The notes below the pieces were generated by a model. The model was not told where the DNA came from and did no database searches. It worked only from the letters and a program-made list of their open reading frames with translations. Of a stretch of 64,000 bases of DNA, positions 11,527-20,433 are shown piece after piece. Position 1 is the first letter of the stretch. Every line of letters begins with the position of its first letter. The stretch is from the NCBI RefSeq assembly GCF_036186745.1, contig NZ_CP108086.1:62001-126000 (forward strand). The letters run 5' to 3'. Source of the stretch: Microbispora hainanensis (GTDB taxonomy: Bacteria > Actinomycetota > Actinomycetes > Streptosporangiales > Streptosporangiaceae). The position numbers and the translations under genes are program-made.

Positions 11527-13649
11527 CGTGCGACCTCGAGGTTGTACGTTGCCTGGTAGAGCCGCGTCGCCGCGGCCTCGTCCGGGATTCCGGCGCTGTC
11601 GAGCGCGTCGACGTATCGGAGGGTCTCCTCGTCGAAGAGCAGGCCGACGCGGGCGCGCAGATCGCTGCGGGCCTTGGCGGTGATGTTGCGCAGCGACTCG
11701 GCACCGAGCAGGCCGCGCAGCATCCGCTGGGGCAGCGTGCCGGCGCCCGCACCCGCCGGGGCGTCCGTGGCGCCGTAGCCGAGCAGCCCGATCATGAAGA
11801 TCAGCGAGAGCGACTCCACGTCGAAGGAGATCAGCTTGGCCACCGAGCGCTTGGTCACGCCCTCGGTGCGGATCAGCTCGGTGACGTGGTCCTGCCAGGC
11901 CGTGACGGTCCTGGTGGTCCTGCGCGCGATCTCCTCCGACGGGCGGCCGAGCCCAGGCGTCGCGGCCAGGCGGTCGCCCGCGCCCGCCCGCTGCCGCCAG
12001 CGCGTCACGACCTCCTCCGCGGCCTGCTGGACGGCCGAGTTGATCAGCGCTTCGAGGCCCGACCGCAGGGCGGTCTTCAGCCCGCGCACCCGCTCCGGGC
12101 CCTGCTGGTGGCTCTTGGCGCCGCCGCGGCGCAGGTGAAGGGTGCGCATGAGGTCGCCCGTGCCGGCGAAGTCCTGCCACCGCGCGAGCACCTCCCCGCG
12201 CAGCAGCGAGCCGTCCCTGGTCGCCTCGTCGATCCGCGTCAGGGCGCCCATGTAGGCCGCGTCGACGTCGGAGCGCAGATCGGCGCGCAGGGCGACCTGG
12301 GTTTCGAGGTGCCGGGCGAGCGCGGGCAGCCGGGTGCGGAAGCTGTTCAGCACGCCGTTCAGCGTCGTCTTGACCGCCGCCTCGCGCCGCTCGTCGTCGG
12401 CCGACAGCCCGGACAACCAGATGCGCAGATCCGCGATCTCGATCTCGGGCAGCCGCCCGTCCTGTACGGACGTCTCGTTGATGACGAAGCACTCGACCTC
12501 GCCGAGGCCGTACTCGTTCAGCATCCGGCCGAAGTGCTTGACGACGACCTCACGGGATCTCGGCGGCACCCGGGACAGCACGATGACCAGGCGCGCCCCG
12601 CGTTCCTTGGCCCGGCGCAGCAGGCCCCAGGACGGCGCGTCGGCGTACCGGGACGCCGTGGTGACGAACACCCACACGTCGGCGGCGTCCAGCATGCGGT
12701 GCGCGATCTCGTGGTGTTCCTCCACGACCGAGTCGATGTCGGGCGTGTCGAGCAGGGCGATTCCCCGGGACAGGGACGGGCTCGACGTCAGCACCACGCT
12801 GCCGGCCGGGGCGTCCCGCGTGGGCTCCTCAAGCCTCTGCAGGCCGCCCAGAAGGTCGCCCTGCGCGTACCACTCGTGGTCGTCGGGGTGACAGACGATC
12901 ACGGGCGTCGCCGTGGTGGGGCGGCGCACTCCCGTGGCCGAGACCTTCCCTCCGGCGAGCGAGTTGACGATGGTGGACTTGCCCGCTCCCGTCGAACCGG
13001 CGATGGCGATCAGCGCGGGCGCGGTGCTCATGTGCACTCGCGGGATGACGTAGTCGTCGAGCTGCGCCAGGACCGCGGCCTGCGCCTTGCGCGCCTCCTC
13101 GGAGCCCGGCACGTCGAGACCGAAGTGCAGGCCCTTCACGGCCGTACGGAGCTGGTTGAGCGCCTCGGTCAGCGCCGCCGAGACCGGCTCCGGCATCGGG
13201 AACGAACGGACCCGATCGCCGTCGGAGTCATTGGACTCGTCGGTCTCTTCTGTCTCCTCGGTCTCGCCGGGCTCCCGGGTCTCGCCGGGCTCATCGGCGG
13301 CATCCTCGGCGACCTCGGCATGATCGGCGGTGTCCTCGGCATGCTCCGCGTCTTCGGCGCCCTCCGCGTCGTCCGCACGGCTCTGCGGCGCGTCCTCTGC
13401 CTCCACCACCGGCTCGCCCTCGGATCCGGGGCCCGAGGGAGGCGAGGCGCTCTGCGCGGCGGGGCGGTCCGCTGTCTCGTCGTCGCGGATGGCGCGGAAC
13501 GCGACGGTCCGCTCCCCCGGCGACTCCGGGTGCGCCCCGCTGTCCCGCTCCCCGGCGTCCCGCTCCGCGACGTCCCGCTCCTCGGTCACGGCGTCACCGG
13601 AACCCGCACCGGTCCCGTGGTCGGGCGTGTTCCTGGCTGCCGATCTCAC
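11523..13649 (-). CDS. Large dynamin-family-like GTPase with acidic N-terminal extension
   Basis: A 708-residue protein starting at a GTG that overlaps the cysG stop (GTGA). Residues 1 to about 155 are disordered and strongly acidic with Glu/Asp/Thr-rich repeats (GETREPGETEETEE). The GTPase domain follows with P-loop IAGSTGAGKST, switch region GVRRPTTATPV and ALLDTPDIDS. A long helical part includes one hydrophobic segment (FDVESLSLIFMIGLLGYGA). This is the larger partner of the GTPase pair. The acidic arm is longer than the core needs and may mediate partner binding. Confidence 0.78.
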   Translation of the reverse strand: MRSAARNTPDHGTGAGSGDAVTEERDVAERDAGERDSGAHPESPGERTVAFRAIRDDETADRPAAQSASPPSGPGSEGEPVVEAEDAPQSRADDAEGAEDAEHAEDTADHAEVAEDAADEPGETREPGETEETEETDESNDSDGDRVRSFPMPEPVSAALTEALNQLRTAVKGLHFGLDVPGSEEARKAQAAVLAQLDDYVIPRVHMSTAPALIAIAGSTGAGKSTIVNSLAGGKVSATGVRRPTTATPVIVCHPDDHEWYAQGDLLGGLQRLEEPTRDAPAGSVVLTSSPSLSRGIALLDTPDIDSVVEEHHEIAHRMLDAADVWVFVTTASRYADAPSWGLLRRAKERGARLVIVLSRVPPRSREVVVKHFGRMLNEYGLGEVECFVINETSVQDGRLPEIEIADLRIWLSGLSADDERREAAVKTTLNGVLNSFRTRLPALARHLETQVALRADLRSDVDAAYMGALTRIDEATRDGSLLRGEVLARWQDFAGTGDLMRTLHLRRGGAKSHQQGPERVRGLKTALRSGLEALINSAVQQAAEEVVTRWRQRAGAGDRLAATPGLGRPSEEIARRTTRTVTAWQDHVTELIRTEGVTKRSVAKLISFDVESLSLIFMIGLLGYGATDAPAGAGAGTLPQRMLRGLLGAESLRNITAKARSDLRARVGLLFDEETLRYVDALDSAGIPDEAAATRLYQATYNLEVAR

Positions 13650-14878
13650 GGGATCCGCTCCGCTCGCACCATTTCGATCTCCTGGCCGACCTTGACGACC
13701 TCGCCGACGATGACGATCGCCGGAGGCCGCACCCCGGCCGCGGTCACCCGTTCCGCCACCGTCGACAGCGTCGCGGTAACGGCTCGTTGCGTCGGAAGAG
13801 TACCGTCCTGTACCACCATCACGGGAGTTTCCGGTGAACGTCCGTCTCGAACGAGTGTTTCGGCGATCTCCTTGATCCGTTCGACGGCCATGAGCAGTAT
13901 CAGAGTTCCGTTCGATCTCGCCAATCCGGGCCAGTCGACGGTGGACCTGGAGTCGCCGGGCGGGACGTGCACGGAGATGACGTGGAACTCCTGGCTCACC
14001 CCGCGATGGGTGACCGGAACCCCGGCTGCTCCGGGGACCGCGACCGCGCTGGTGATCCCGGGCACCACGGTCACCGGGATGCCCGCCCGGGCGCAGGCGA
14101 TCATCTCCTCGCCGCCGCGGCCGAAGACGAAGGGATCGCCGCCCTTCAGCCGCACGACGAACCTGCCCGCGCGGGCGTGCTCGACGAGCAGTTCGTTGAT
14201 CTTCTCCTGGGACAGCGACCGGCCGTACGGCACCTTCGCCGCGTCGATCAGCTCGACGTCGGGCGACAGCTCGTCCAGGAGCGCGCGCGGCGCGAGGCGG
14301 TCGGCCACGACCACGTCGGCCTGGGCCAGGAGCTGGCGTCCGCGCACGGTGATCAGGCCGGGGTCGCCGGGACCGCCGCCCACCAGCGCGACGCCGACGG
14401 GCTTGGTGCGGTGCCGCCGGGCGTCGACGGTGCCGTCGCGCAGCGCGCCCACGATCGCGTCGCGGATGCCGGCCGCGCGGCGGGGATCGCCGCCCGCGGT
14501 GACCGCCACGCCGACCTCGTCGACCCGCCCGCTGGCGGGGGTCCAAGCCGCGGAGGCGTCCTTGTCGTCGGCGCGCACGCACCAGATGCGCTTGGCCTCG
14601 GCCTCGGCGGCGACCGCGGTGTTGACGTCGCGGTGGTCGGTGCAGGCGTGCACCAGCCAGGCGCCGTCGCAGTCGCCGACCTGGTAGGGCCGCCGCTCCC
14701 AGATCACCCGGCCCGTGGCGATGAGGTCGTCCAGCGCCGGGGTGACACTGGGCGAAACCAGGGTGACGGAGGCTCCGGCGTCGAGCAGTGCGGGAACCCG
14801 TCGCTGAGCGACGCGTCCCCCGCCGACCACGAGCACCCGCCGCCCGTCAAGGCGGAGGCCGAGCAGGTAGGGCGCCAT
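13646..14878 (-). CDS. cysG: Siroheme synthase: precorrin-2 dehydrogenase fused to uroporphyrinogen-III methyltransferase
   Basis: A 410-residue fusion. Residues 1 to about 150 form the NAD-dependent precorrin-2 dehydrogenase part (YLLGLRLDGRRVLVVGGGRVAQRR). The SUMT methyltransferase follows with GVALVGGGPGDPGLITVRG, VVADRL, RLKGGDPFVFGRGGEE and a PGITSA block. It converts uroporphyrinogen III through precorrin-2 toward sirohydrochlorin, the branch point for siroheme and cobalamin. The chelatase gene cbiX and cobT lie just upstream in the same direction. Its stop overlaps the GTPase start by 4 nt, so the stress-type GTPases are read from the tetrapyrrole transcript. Confidence 0.92.
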   Translation of the reverse strand: MAPYLLGLRLDGRRVLVVGGGRVAQRRVPALLDAGASVTLVSPSVTPALDDLIATGRVIWERRPYQVGDCDGAWLVHACTDHRDVNTAVAAEAEAKRIWCVRADDKDASAAWTPASGRVDEVGVAVTAGGDPRRAAGIRDAIVGALRDGTVDARRHRTKPVGVALVGGGPGDPGLITVRGRQLLAQADVVVADRLAPRALLDELSPDVELIDAAKVPYGRSLSQEKINELLVEHARAGRFVVRLKGGDPFVFGRGGEEMIACARAGIPVTVVPGITSAVAVPGAAGVPVTHRGVSQEFHVISVHVPPGDSRSTVDWPGLARSNGTLILLMAVERIKEIAETLVRDGRSPETPVMVVQDGTLPTQRAVTATLSTVAERVTAAGVRPPAIVIVGEVVKVGQEIEMVRAERIP

Positions 14879-14989
14879 GACCCCTGTCTCCCTAGAGCGT
14901 CAAGTGTGCATTGTTAGGAGGCAAACCTACCCGCTGGGCTCGGGCGACATTCACAGGATGAGACTTGTGAGTCCACAGAGCGATCGGCC

Positions 14990-15041
14990 GCGGGCCGCGC
15001 CGCCTCCACTCGCCCTTGCCGCCTGCGGGCCGCGCCGCCTC
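14990..15041. repeat. 17-bp repeat at 35-bp offset over the cobT stop
   Basis: GCGGGCCGCGCCGCCTC occurs at 14990-15006 and again at 15025-15041, and the following bases stay similar. The second copy contains the first bases of the cobT stop codon region. It looks like a tandem duplication of the gene's last codons into the downstream gap, with the same 35-bp offset as the duplication at the maleylacetate reductase start. Confidence 0.6.
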
Positions 15042-16128
15042 ACTCCGCCTTGTCGGCCACGCCCGCGGAGTCGAAGGTGGCGACCTCGTGCATGACCCGC
15101 GCCGCCGCGCTGACCAGAGGGTGGGCGAGCAGTCCGCCGGTGCCCTCCCCCAGCCGCAGCCGCAGGTCGACGAGCGGGTCGAGACCGAGATGGGCCAGCG
15201 CCACCGCGTGGCCGGGCTCGGCCGAGCGGTGCCCGGCCAGGCAGTAGCCGATGGCGTCGGGCGCGAGCCCGCCGGCCGCCAGGGCCGCGGCTCCGGCGAT
15301 CACGCCGTCGAGGATGACCGGCACCCGGGCCGCCGCGGCGCCGAGCACGAATCCGGCGATGGCCGCGTGCTCCAGGCCGCCGACCGCCGCGAGCACGCGC
15401 AGCGCCTCGCCGGGCCCCTCGGGTCCGGCTCCCGCCTCGGCGATGCCGTTGACCCGCAGGCCGCGCCGTACGATCTCGATCTTGCGCTCGTAGGTGGCGT
15501 CGTCGACGCCGGTCCCCCGGCCGGTGACCTCGGCGGCGGGCCTGCCGGTGAAGGCGCAGATCAGGGCGGCCGACGCGGTGGTGTTCGCGATGCCCATGTC
15601 TCCGGTGACCAGGCAACGGGCGCCCGCCTCCACCAGGTCGCGGGCGACCTCGATCCCGGCCGTGAGGGCGGCCGTGGCCTGCTCCTCCGTCATGGCGGGC
15701 CCCTGCGACAGGTCGGCCGTGCCGTACGCGACCTTGCGGGCGAGCAGCCGGGGCGCGGGCGGCAGGTCGGCCGCGACGCCGACGTCGACCACGGTCACCG
15801 ACGCGCCCACCTCGGCGGCGAAGGCGTTGGCGACCGCGCCTCCCGCCGTGAAGTTGGCCACCATCTGCGCGGTGACCTCCTGCGGCCAGGGGCTGACCCC
15901 CTGCGCGTGCACGCCGTGGTCGGCGGCGAAGATCGCGAGGGCGGCCGGGGCCGGGAGCGGCGGCGGGCACGTCCCTGCGATGCCGGCGAGCCGCACCGCG
16001 ACGTCTTCGAGCACCCCGAGCGAGCCGCTCGGCTTGGTGAGCCTGTCCTGGTGGGCCCTGGCCTCCGCCATGGGGCCGGGCTCGACCGGGCGGATCGCGC
16101 CGATCGTCTCGCCGAGGGGGGACGTCAT
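15040..16128 (-). CDS. cobT: Nicotinate-nucleotide--dimethylbenzimidazole phosphoribosyltransferase
   Basis: A 362-residue CobT. It activates the lower-ligand base of cobalamin by transferring phosphoribose from nicotinate mononucleotide. Recognisable parts are the substrate loop LTKPSGSLG, FAADHGV, the Gly-rich GDMGIANTT and, near the end, GEGTGG with the catalytic base Glu328. GAAGGAGAGAGC precedes the ATG at 16128. Together with cysG and cbiX it forms a partial cobalamin/siroheme cluster; cobD is about 43 kb away in the same window. Confidence 0.95.
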   Translation of the reverse strand: MTSPLGETIGAIRPVEPGPMAEARAHQDRLTKPSGSLGVLEDVAVRLAGIAGTCPPPLPAPAALAIFAADHGVHAQGVSPWPQEVTAQMVANFTAGGAVANAFAAEVGASVTVVDVGVAADLPPAPRLLARKVAYGTADLSQGPAMTEEQATAALTAGIEVARDLVEAGARCLVTGDMGIANTTASAALICAFTGRPAAEVTGRGTGVDDATYERKIEIVRRGLRVNGIAEAGAGPEGPGEALRVLAAVGGLEHAAIAGFVLGAAAARVPVILDGVIAGAAALAAGGLAPDAIGYCLAGHRSAEPGHAVALAHLGLDPLVDLRLRLGEGTGGLLAHPLVSAAARVMHEVATFDSAGVADKAE

Positions 16129-16192
16129 GCTCTCTCCTTCTGCGCGGCGGCCACACGGCGCCTGACGTAGCGCGTCGGCTACGGCAGGCCGG

Positions 16193-17338
16193 TTACACCA
16201 CGCTGGCGATTCCGGGCTGGGGGAGCGGCCCGTCCGGGGCGTCTCCGCGGGGCTCCTCCCCCGCGTCGCCGCGGCCGGCCACGCCGATCATGCTATCGGC
16301 CCCGTCAGCGCCTGCCGTTTCCGGTTCCGGCCTCTCGCCGTCGACTCCCTGGAAGGCGTCCGCGTCGAGCGGCTCGCCGCCGGTCTCCCCGGCCGTGGTC
16401 AGCCGCGGGGCGATGGCGGTCACGAGGCCAGCGTCCTTCGCGGCGCCCGGGCCCGCCTCCGGCGTACGCCGCGGGGGGAACGGCGGCCGGGTCACCGGCA
16501 GCCCGGGGGACGGGCGGCGGGCGGCGGGCGCCGAGGACTGACCGCCTCCGGCGAGCGCCTCCTCATACCTGTCGATCACCACGTCGGCGAGGCCCTCGCA
16601 GTCGCCGATCACCTCGGCGCAGCGGATGTCGAGGCCCTCGTGGTTGGCGCCGTACGCCAGGGCCTGGGCCCAGATGCGTTCGAGGACTCCGCCGGCGAAC
16701 AGGACGTACGGCAGGACGATCACGCGCTTGGCGCCGAGCCTGCGGCAGCGCTCCAGGCCGCCCGGCACGCCGGGGCGGGTGTGCGACACGTACGCCGTCT
16801 CCACGGTCAGCAGGTCGGCGGCGTGGGTCTCCCAGAACAGCCGCGAGACCCGGTGGACCTCGGCGTTGACGGCGGGGTCGGTGGAGCCGTGCCCGACCAG
16901 GACGACCGCGGTCTCGCTGGGGGCGATCTCGGCGGGCGGCTCGTCGGTCACGAACCGCGGCATCTCCGCGCGGGCGTCCGCGAGCCGCTCCGCGAGGAGC
17001 CTGAGCACGCGCGGGTCGGGCCCGAGGGGGCGGCCGAGGTCGTATTCGAGCGTGGGATGCCGCTCCTGCTCCAGTGCCATGGTGCCCGGGATGTCCCCGA
17101 GCGCGCGCCGGTCGCCGGTGAGGCTGAGCGGCACCGCGATCAGGTGGTGGTGTCCGCGGGCCACGAGAGAGGCGATGGAGTCGCCGAGCGGGGGGCGGGC
17201 GTTCGTGATGAAGCCGCCGCTCACCTCGGCGGGAAGCCCGTCAAGGCGGCAGCGGAGGCGGTGAACGAACCTGCCGAACTCGGCGACGCCGGTCTCATCA
17301 TGGGTGCCGTGGCCGATGAGCAGCAGCGGCGGTTTCAT
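16193..17338 (-). CDS. cbiX: Sirohydrochlorin chelatase (CbiX-like, two chelatase domains)
   Basis: A 381-residue protein with two repeated class II chelatase domains. The first has LLLIGHGTHD (His10) and the second VVLVGHGSTDP; these His residues belong to the metal-insertion site. It inserts Co2+ or Fe2+ into sirohydrochlorin, and the neighbouring cobT and cysG fit either cobalamin or siroheme synthesis. After about residue 265 the protein runs into a Pro/Ala/Asp-rich tail of about 115 residues with no domain, longer than usual for CbiX. The 217-bp region upstream shows no convincing cobalamin riboswitch. Confidence 0.85.
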   Translation of the reverse strand: MKPPLLLIGHGTHDETGVAEFGRFVHRLRCRLDGLPAEVSGGFITNARPPLGDSIASLVARGHHHLIAVPLSLTGDRRALGDIPGTMALEQERHPTLEYDLGRPLGPDPRVLRLLAERLADARAEMPRFVTDEPPAEIAPSETAVVLVGHGSTDPAVNAEVHRVSRLFWETHAADLLTVETAYVSHTRPGVPGGLERCRRLGAKRVIVLPYVLFAGGVLERIWAQALAYGANHEGLDIRCAEVIGDCEGLADVVIDRYEEALAGGGQSSAPAARRPSPGLPVTRPPFPPRRTPEAGPGAAKDAGLVTAIAPRLTTAGETGGEPLDADAFQGVDGERPEPETAGADGADSMIGVAGRGDAGEEPRGDAPDGPLPQPGIASVV

Positions 17339-17555
17339 CTAGCTGATCTCCCCTGCAGTTGACCTGCGTGTCGTTCACAATCCCCCGCCCCGCCCGGGCC
17401 GGCGCCACCCCGTTCGCGTGCCGGGACGGATCTCCCGCATCTGGATGCGCGCTCACCGGCCGGCGGGAGGCTCACGGCTGGCGAGGATAGCCTTCCGGCC
17501 CCCAATCATGGTGGCCACTTGACCGATGGGCACAGGGGCTAGGGGGATTCTTTAC

Positions 17556-18644
17556 CTATTGCCATGAAATTTCCCCGTTGAGCATGCCGAACAGGACGGC
17601 GTCGGCCCAGCCCCCGGGGACCGGCAGCGCCCGGCGCATGATGCCCTCCTCGATGAACCCGGCCTTCCTCGCGACCCCCTGGCTCGCGCGGTTGCCCGTC
17701 GCGACCAGCAGGTGGACCCGATGGAAGCCGAGATCGAACAGGTAGGCCGTCGCCAGTCGCGTGGCCTCCACCGCGTACCCCCTGCGGCGGGCCCACGGCG
17801 CGATCCAGTAGCCGAGCTCGGCGTCCCCGCGTTCATGGTCCTCACGTTGCACGCCGATGGCTCCGGCGAGCCGTTCCCCGTCCTTCGGCTGGATCGCGAA
17901 GTTGCCACCATAGCCGGGGCCGTTCGCGTGCGCGAGCCGGGTGCACCACTCCAGCGCCCGCTCCAGCGTGTAACCCTCGGCCCACGGCATCCATCGGGCG
18001 ATCTCGGGGTCGCCCTTGACCGCGTCGACCACGTCGAAGGCGTCCTGCCGGGCGAACGGCCGCAGGACCAGCCGCTCGCTCTCGATCCTGCGGCGCGGGA
18101 CCGACCGCTCGTCGCCGCGCAGCCTGCCGAAGACCACCAGGTCGTGCGGGCCGTCGTCCTCGAATCCCGCGCCGCGGAGCAGTCCCTCACGGATGAAGCC
18201 GGCCTTCTCCGCGACCCTGATCGACGCGAGGTTGTCGGCGTTGGCCCGCAGTTCGATCCGCCGCAGCGGACCCTCCCCGAGCAGGCGGCCGACGAGACCG
18301 CGGAGCGCCTCGGTCGCGTATCCCCGGCGGCGGTAGCCGGGATGCACGCCGTATCCCACCTCGGCGGTGCCCATGCCCCACTGGGCCTTGAAGACCGTGA
18401 TCGACCCGACCACGCCGTGCCGCGCGTGCATCGCGAGGTGGATGCCCTGGCCCGAGCGCCACAGCTCGTGCACGCCGTACGACAGCCACTGCGCGATGCC
18501 GGACGCGTGCCCGGGTGCGCCCGGGGGCAGCGCGGTGGTGTGCGCGCCGTCCTCGATGATGGCCCGCACCTGGCCCGCGTCCCCGGGACCGAACGGCCGC
18601 AGGATCAGCCGTTCCGTGTTGATCGTCAGCCGCTCGTCGAACAA
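17556..18644 (-). CDS. Double-domain GNAT acetyltransferase
   Basis: About 362 residues with two RimJ/RimL-type GNAT domains in tandem. Each begins with an ERL-LRPF strand (TERLILRPF and SERLVLRPF) and each has the acetyl-CoA loop (HPGYRRRGYATEAL and APWARRRGYAVEAT), then an N-x-AS-x-VAEKAGF-type helix. They acetylate an amino group of a protein or small molecule; the substrate is unknown. A TTG at 18644 with GGATGGAG upstream fits the domain boundary best; an in-frame start at 18749 would add 35 residues of no family character. Transcribed divergently from the DUF2795 gene. Confidence 0.8.
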   Translation of the reverse strand: MFDERLTINTERLILRPFGPGDAGQVRAIIEDGAHTTALPPGAPGHASGIAQWLSYGVHELWRSGQGIHLAMHARHGVVGSITVFKAQWGMGTAEVGYGVHPGYRRRGYATEALRGLVGRLLGEGPLRRIELRANADNLASIRVAEKAGFIREGLLRGAGFEDDGPHDLVVFGRLRGDERSVPRRRIESERLVLRPFARQDAFDVVDAVKGDPEIARWMPWAEGYTLERALEWCTRLAHANGPGYGGNFAIQPKDGERLAGAIGVQREDHERGDAELGYWIAPWARRRGYAVEATRLATAYLFDLGFHRVHLLVATGNRASQGVARKAGFIEEGIMRRALPVPGGWADAVLFGMLNGEISWQ

Positions 18645-18778
18645 TACGTCGCTCCATCCCAGAAGAGGATTTTTCACCCGTCGGGGGTTATGTGGGACAC
18701 GGCCGCACCGCTCCCGATGTTTGGGGCAGGCGGTCCGGGTACGAGGCACGTCAGTGACCCTAATCGGGAGGTGAGGTC

Positions 18779-19198
18779 ATGAGTATCCAGCGCGGCAGCG
18801 ACAAACACGGCCGCCGGCTCGACGAGGAGCAGAAGCACGAGACGCAAGGCCTCGTGCAGGGCGCCGGACCCACCCGCGTCGAGGAGTGGCGCGAGCCCGA
18901 GCCGACGCAGCAGCCCGAGGACGACATGTCGCCGCCCCGCCGGCACCCGCCCGGGCACGAGCCCGGGACGCCGCTCGGCATCACCCCAGCCGACGTGGAA
19001 CGCCGCAGTCACCTCGCCACCTGGCTCAGCGACGCCGGGTTCCCCGCCGACCCGGCCAGGCTGATCGCCCACGCCCGGCGCAAGAACGCTCCCGACGCCG
19101 TGATCGAGGCCGTACGGCGGCTGCCCGAAATGACGTTCCACAACATCGCGGAGGTCGCGAAGGCCCTTGGACTCGGAGTCGAACGCCAGCGCTGGTAG
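18779..19198 (+). CDS. DUF2795 protein
   Basis: A 139-residue protein. The first 75 residues are polar and disordered with many Pro, Glu and His. The C-terminal part, from RRSHLATWLSDAGFPADPARLIAHARR to the FHNIAEVAKALG helix, fits the DUF2795 fold seen in actinobacteria, whose function is unknown. GGGAGGTG sits before the ATG. It precedes the Vms1-like gene by 9 nt and is probably co-transcribed with it. Confidence 0.75.
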   Translation: MSIQRGSDKHGRRLDEEQKHETQGLVQGAGPTRVEEWREPEPTQQPEDDMSPPRRHPPGHEPGTPLGITPADVERRSHLATWLSDAGFPADPARLIAHARRKNAPDAVIEAVRRLPEMTFHNIAEVAKALGLGVERQRW

Positions 19199-19207
19199 GG
19201 AGGGCCC

Positions 19208-20281
19208 GTGAGACTGGACTTCATCCGCGGGCTGTACGAGCGCAGTGGCCCGTACGCCTCGGTATACGTCGACACCGACCGGTCCTCCGAGGGCACGGCC
19301 AACGTCGTCCAGCGCCGGTGGGCGCAGCTCAGGGAACGGCTCGCCGAGGAGGGAGCGCCCGCCTCCGCGCTCGACCCCATCGGCGAGCTGATGTCCGATC
19401 CGGCGTGGGCCGCGCCCGGGCGCGCGGTCTTCGCCGTGGAGGGCGAGGTCGTGTTCACCGAGGCGCTCCGGCACCGTCCGCGCCGGCAGACCGCACGCTG
19501 GTCGCCGCTGCCTCACGTGGTGCCGCTGCTCGCGCAGCGCGGCGAGCACGTGCCGCACATCGAGGTGCTGGCCGACCGGGCCGGAGGCGACGTCGCGGTG
19601 GTGGCCGACGGGCGGCGGCGCGAGCTGACGGTGGAGGTGGCCGACCCGACCCGGCCGCTCCAGAAGACCGGCCAGGGCGGCTGGTCGCAGGCCAACTTCG
19701 ACCGGGAGGTCGAGGAGGGCTGGCGCCGCAACGCCGTGGCCCTCGCCGAGGTGGTGGAGAAGGAGGCGCACCGCATCGGCGCGGAGGTCGTGGTGCTCGC
19801 CGGCGATCCCAAGGCCCGCGGGCTCGTGACCGACCACCTCGGCAAGGACGTCGTACGGCGGCTGACGGTGGCCGAGCACGGCAGCCGGGCCCCGGGCGCC
19901 GACCTGGACCACTTCCGGCGGGAGGTCGAAGAGGCCTGCCGGGCCTGGATCGAGCGGCGCTGCGAGGAGCTGCTGAACACGTACGCGTCGGGCAACGCCG
20001 TGGCGGGCCTGGCGGAGACGGCACGCGCGCTGCGCGACCGGCGGGTGGCCGTGCTGCTGATGCACGACGACCCGTCCTCCACGGCCATGATGTGGATCGG
20101 CCCAGAGCCCACGCATCTGTCGACCGACCCTGCGGAGCTGGCCGCCTGGGGGGTCGAGGAGCCCATGCGGGAACGCGCGGACGCCGCCCTCGCACGGGCG
20201 GTGGCCGCGACCGACGCCGAGCTCTGGTTCGTCCCGAGGCTGGAGTCTCCCGACGGGATCGGCGCGCTGCTGCGCTTCTGA
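19208..20281 (+). CDS. Vms1/bacterial eRF1-like (baeRF) family protein
   Basis: A 357-residue protein of the bacterial release-factor-1-like group, as in M. tuberculosis Rv2629. The central GQGGWSQANFDR segment matches the glycine-rich loop with a glutamine that hydrolyses peptidyl-tRNA ester bonds in Vms1/eRF1 relatives. An N-terminal alpha/beta part (LYERSGPYASVYVDTDR) and a C-terminal Pelota-like domain flank it. A role in rescuing stalled ribosomes or in stress is inferred from the family. It starts with GTG 9 nt after the DUF2795 gene. Confidence 0.75.
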   Translation: MRLDFIRGLYERSGPYASVYVDTDRSSEGTANVVQRRWAQLRERLAEEGAPASALDPIGELMSDPAWAAPGRAVFAVEGEVVFTEALRHRPRRQTARWSPLPHVVPLLAQRGEHVPHIEVLADRAGGDVAVVADGRRRELTVEVADPTRPLQKTGQGGWSQANFDREVEEGWRRNAVALAEVVEKEAHRIGAEVVVLAGDPKARGLVTDHLGKDVVRRLTVAEHGSRAPGADLDHFRREVEEACRAWIERRCEELLNTYASGNAVAGLAETARALRDRRVAVLLMHDDPSSTAMMWIGPEPTHLSTDPAELAAWGVEEPMRERADAALARAVAATDAELWFVPRLESPDGIGALLRF

Positions 20282-20320
20282 CCCCCGGGTTCATGACCCG
20301 GAACGGCTAGTGACGTGTAG

Positions 20321-20432
20321 GCGTGCGACCCAGGGCGTGCGACCGCCGGCTTGCGATCCGGGGCTTTCGCGCCCGGGTCAGCACGCCCGGGCTGTCGCGC
20401 CCAGGTCTTCGCGCCCGGGTGCTCGCGCCGGG
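20321..20432. repeat. 14-bp x 8 tandem array abutting the lutC stop
   Basis: Eight 14-bp units, each beginning GC or GT and resembling GCTTTCGCGCCCGG, fill 20321-20432 and end directly against the lutC stop codon (20434-20436, minus strand). Units diverge progressively away from lutC. It occupies almost the whole gap between the convergent Vms1-like gene and lutC. It is not a CRISPR: there are no spacers. Confidence 0.85.
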
Positions 20433-20433
20433 G

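Noticed and set aside
17339..17555. Possible cobalamin riboswitch upstream of cbiX/cobT
   Set aside because: The minus strand has GGTGAGC- and GGCCACC-like pieces, but no proper B12 box (GCCACTG context) or the expected helix order could be traced.
20321..20432. CRISPR-like array
   Set aside because: Units are contiguous 14-mers without spacers, and no cas genes are present; it is a plain tandem repeat.
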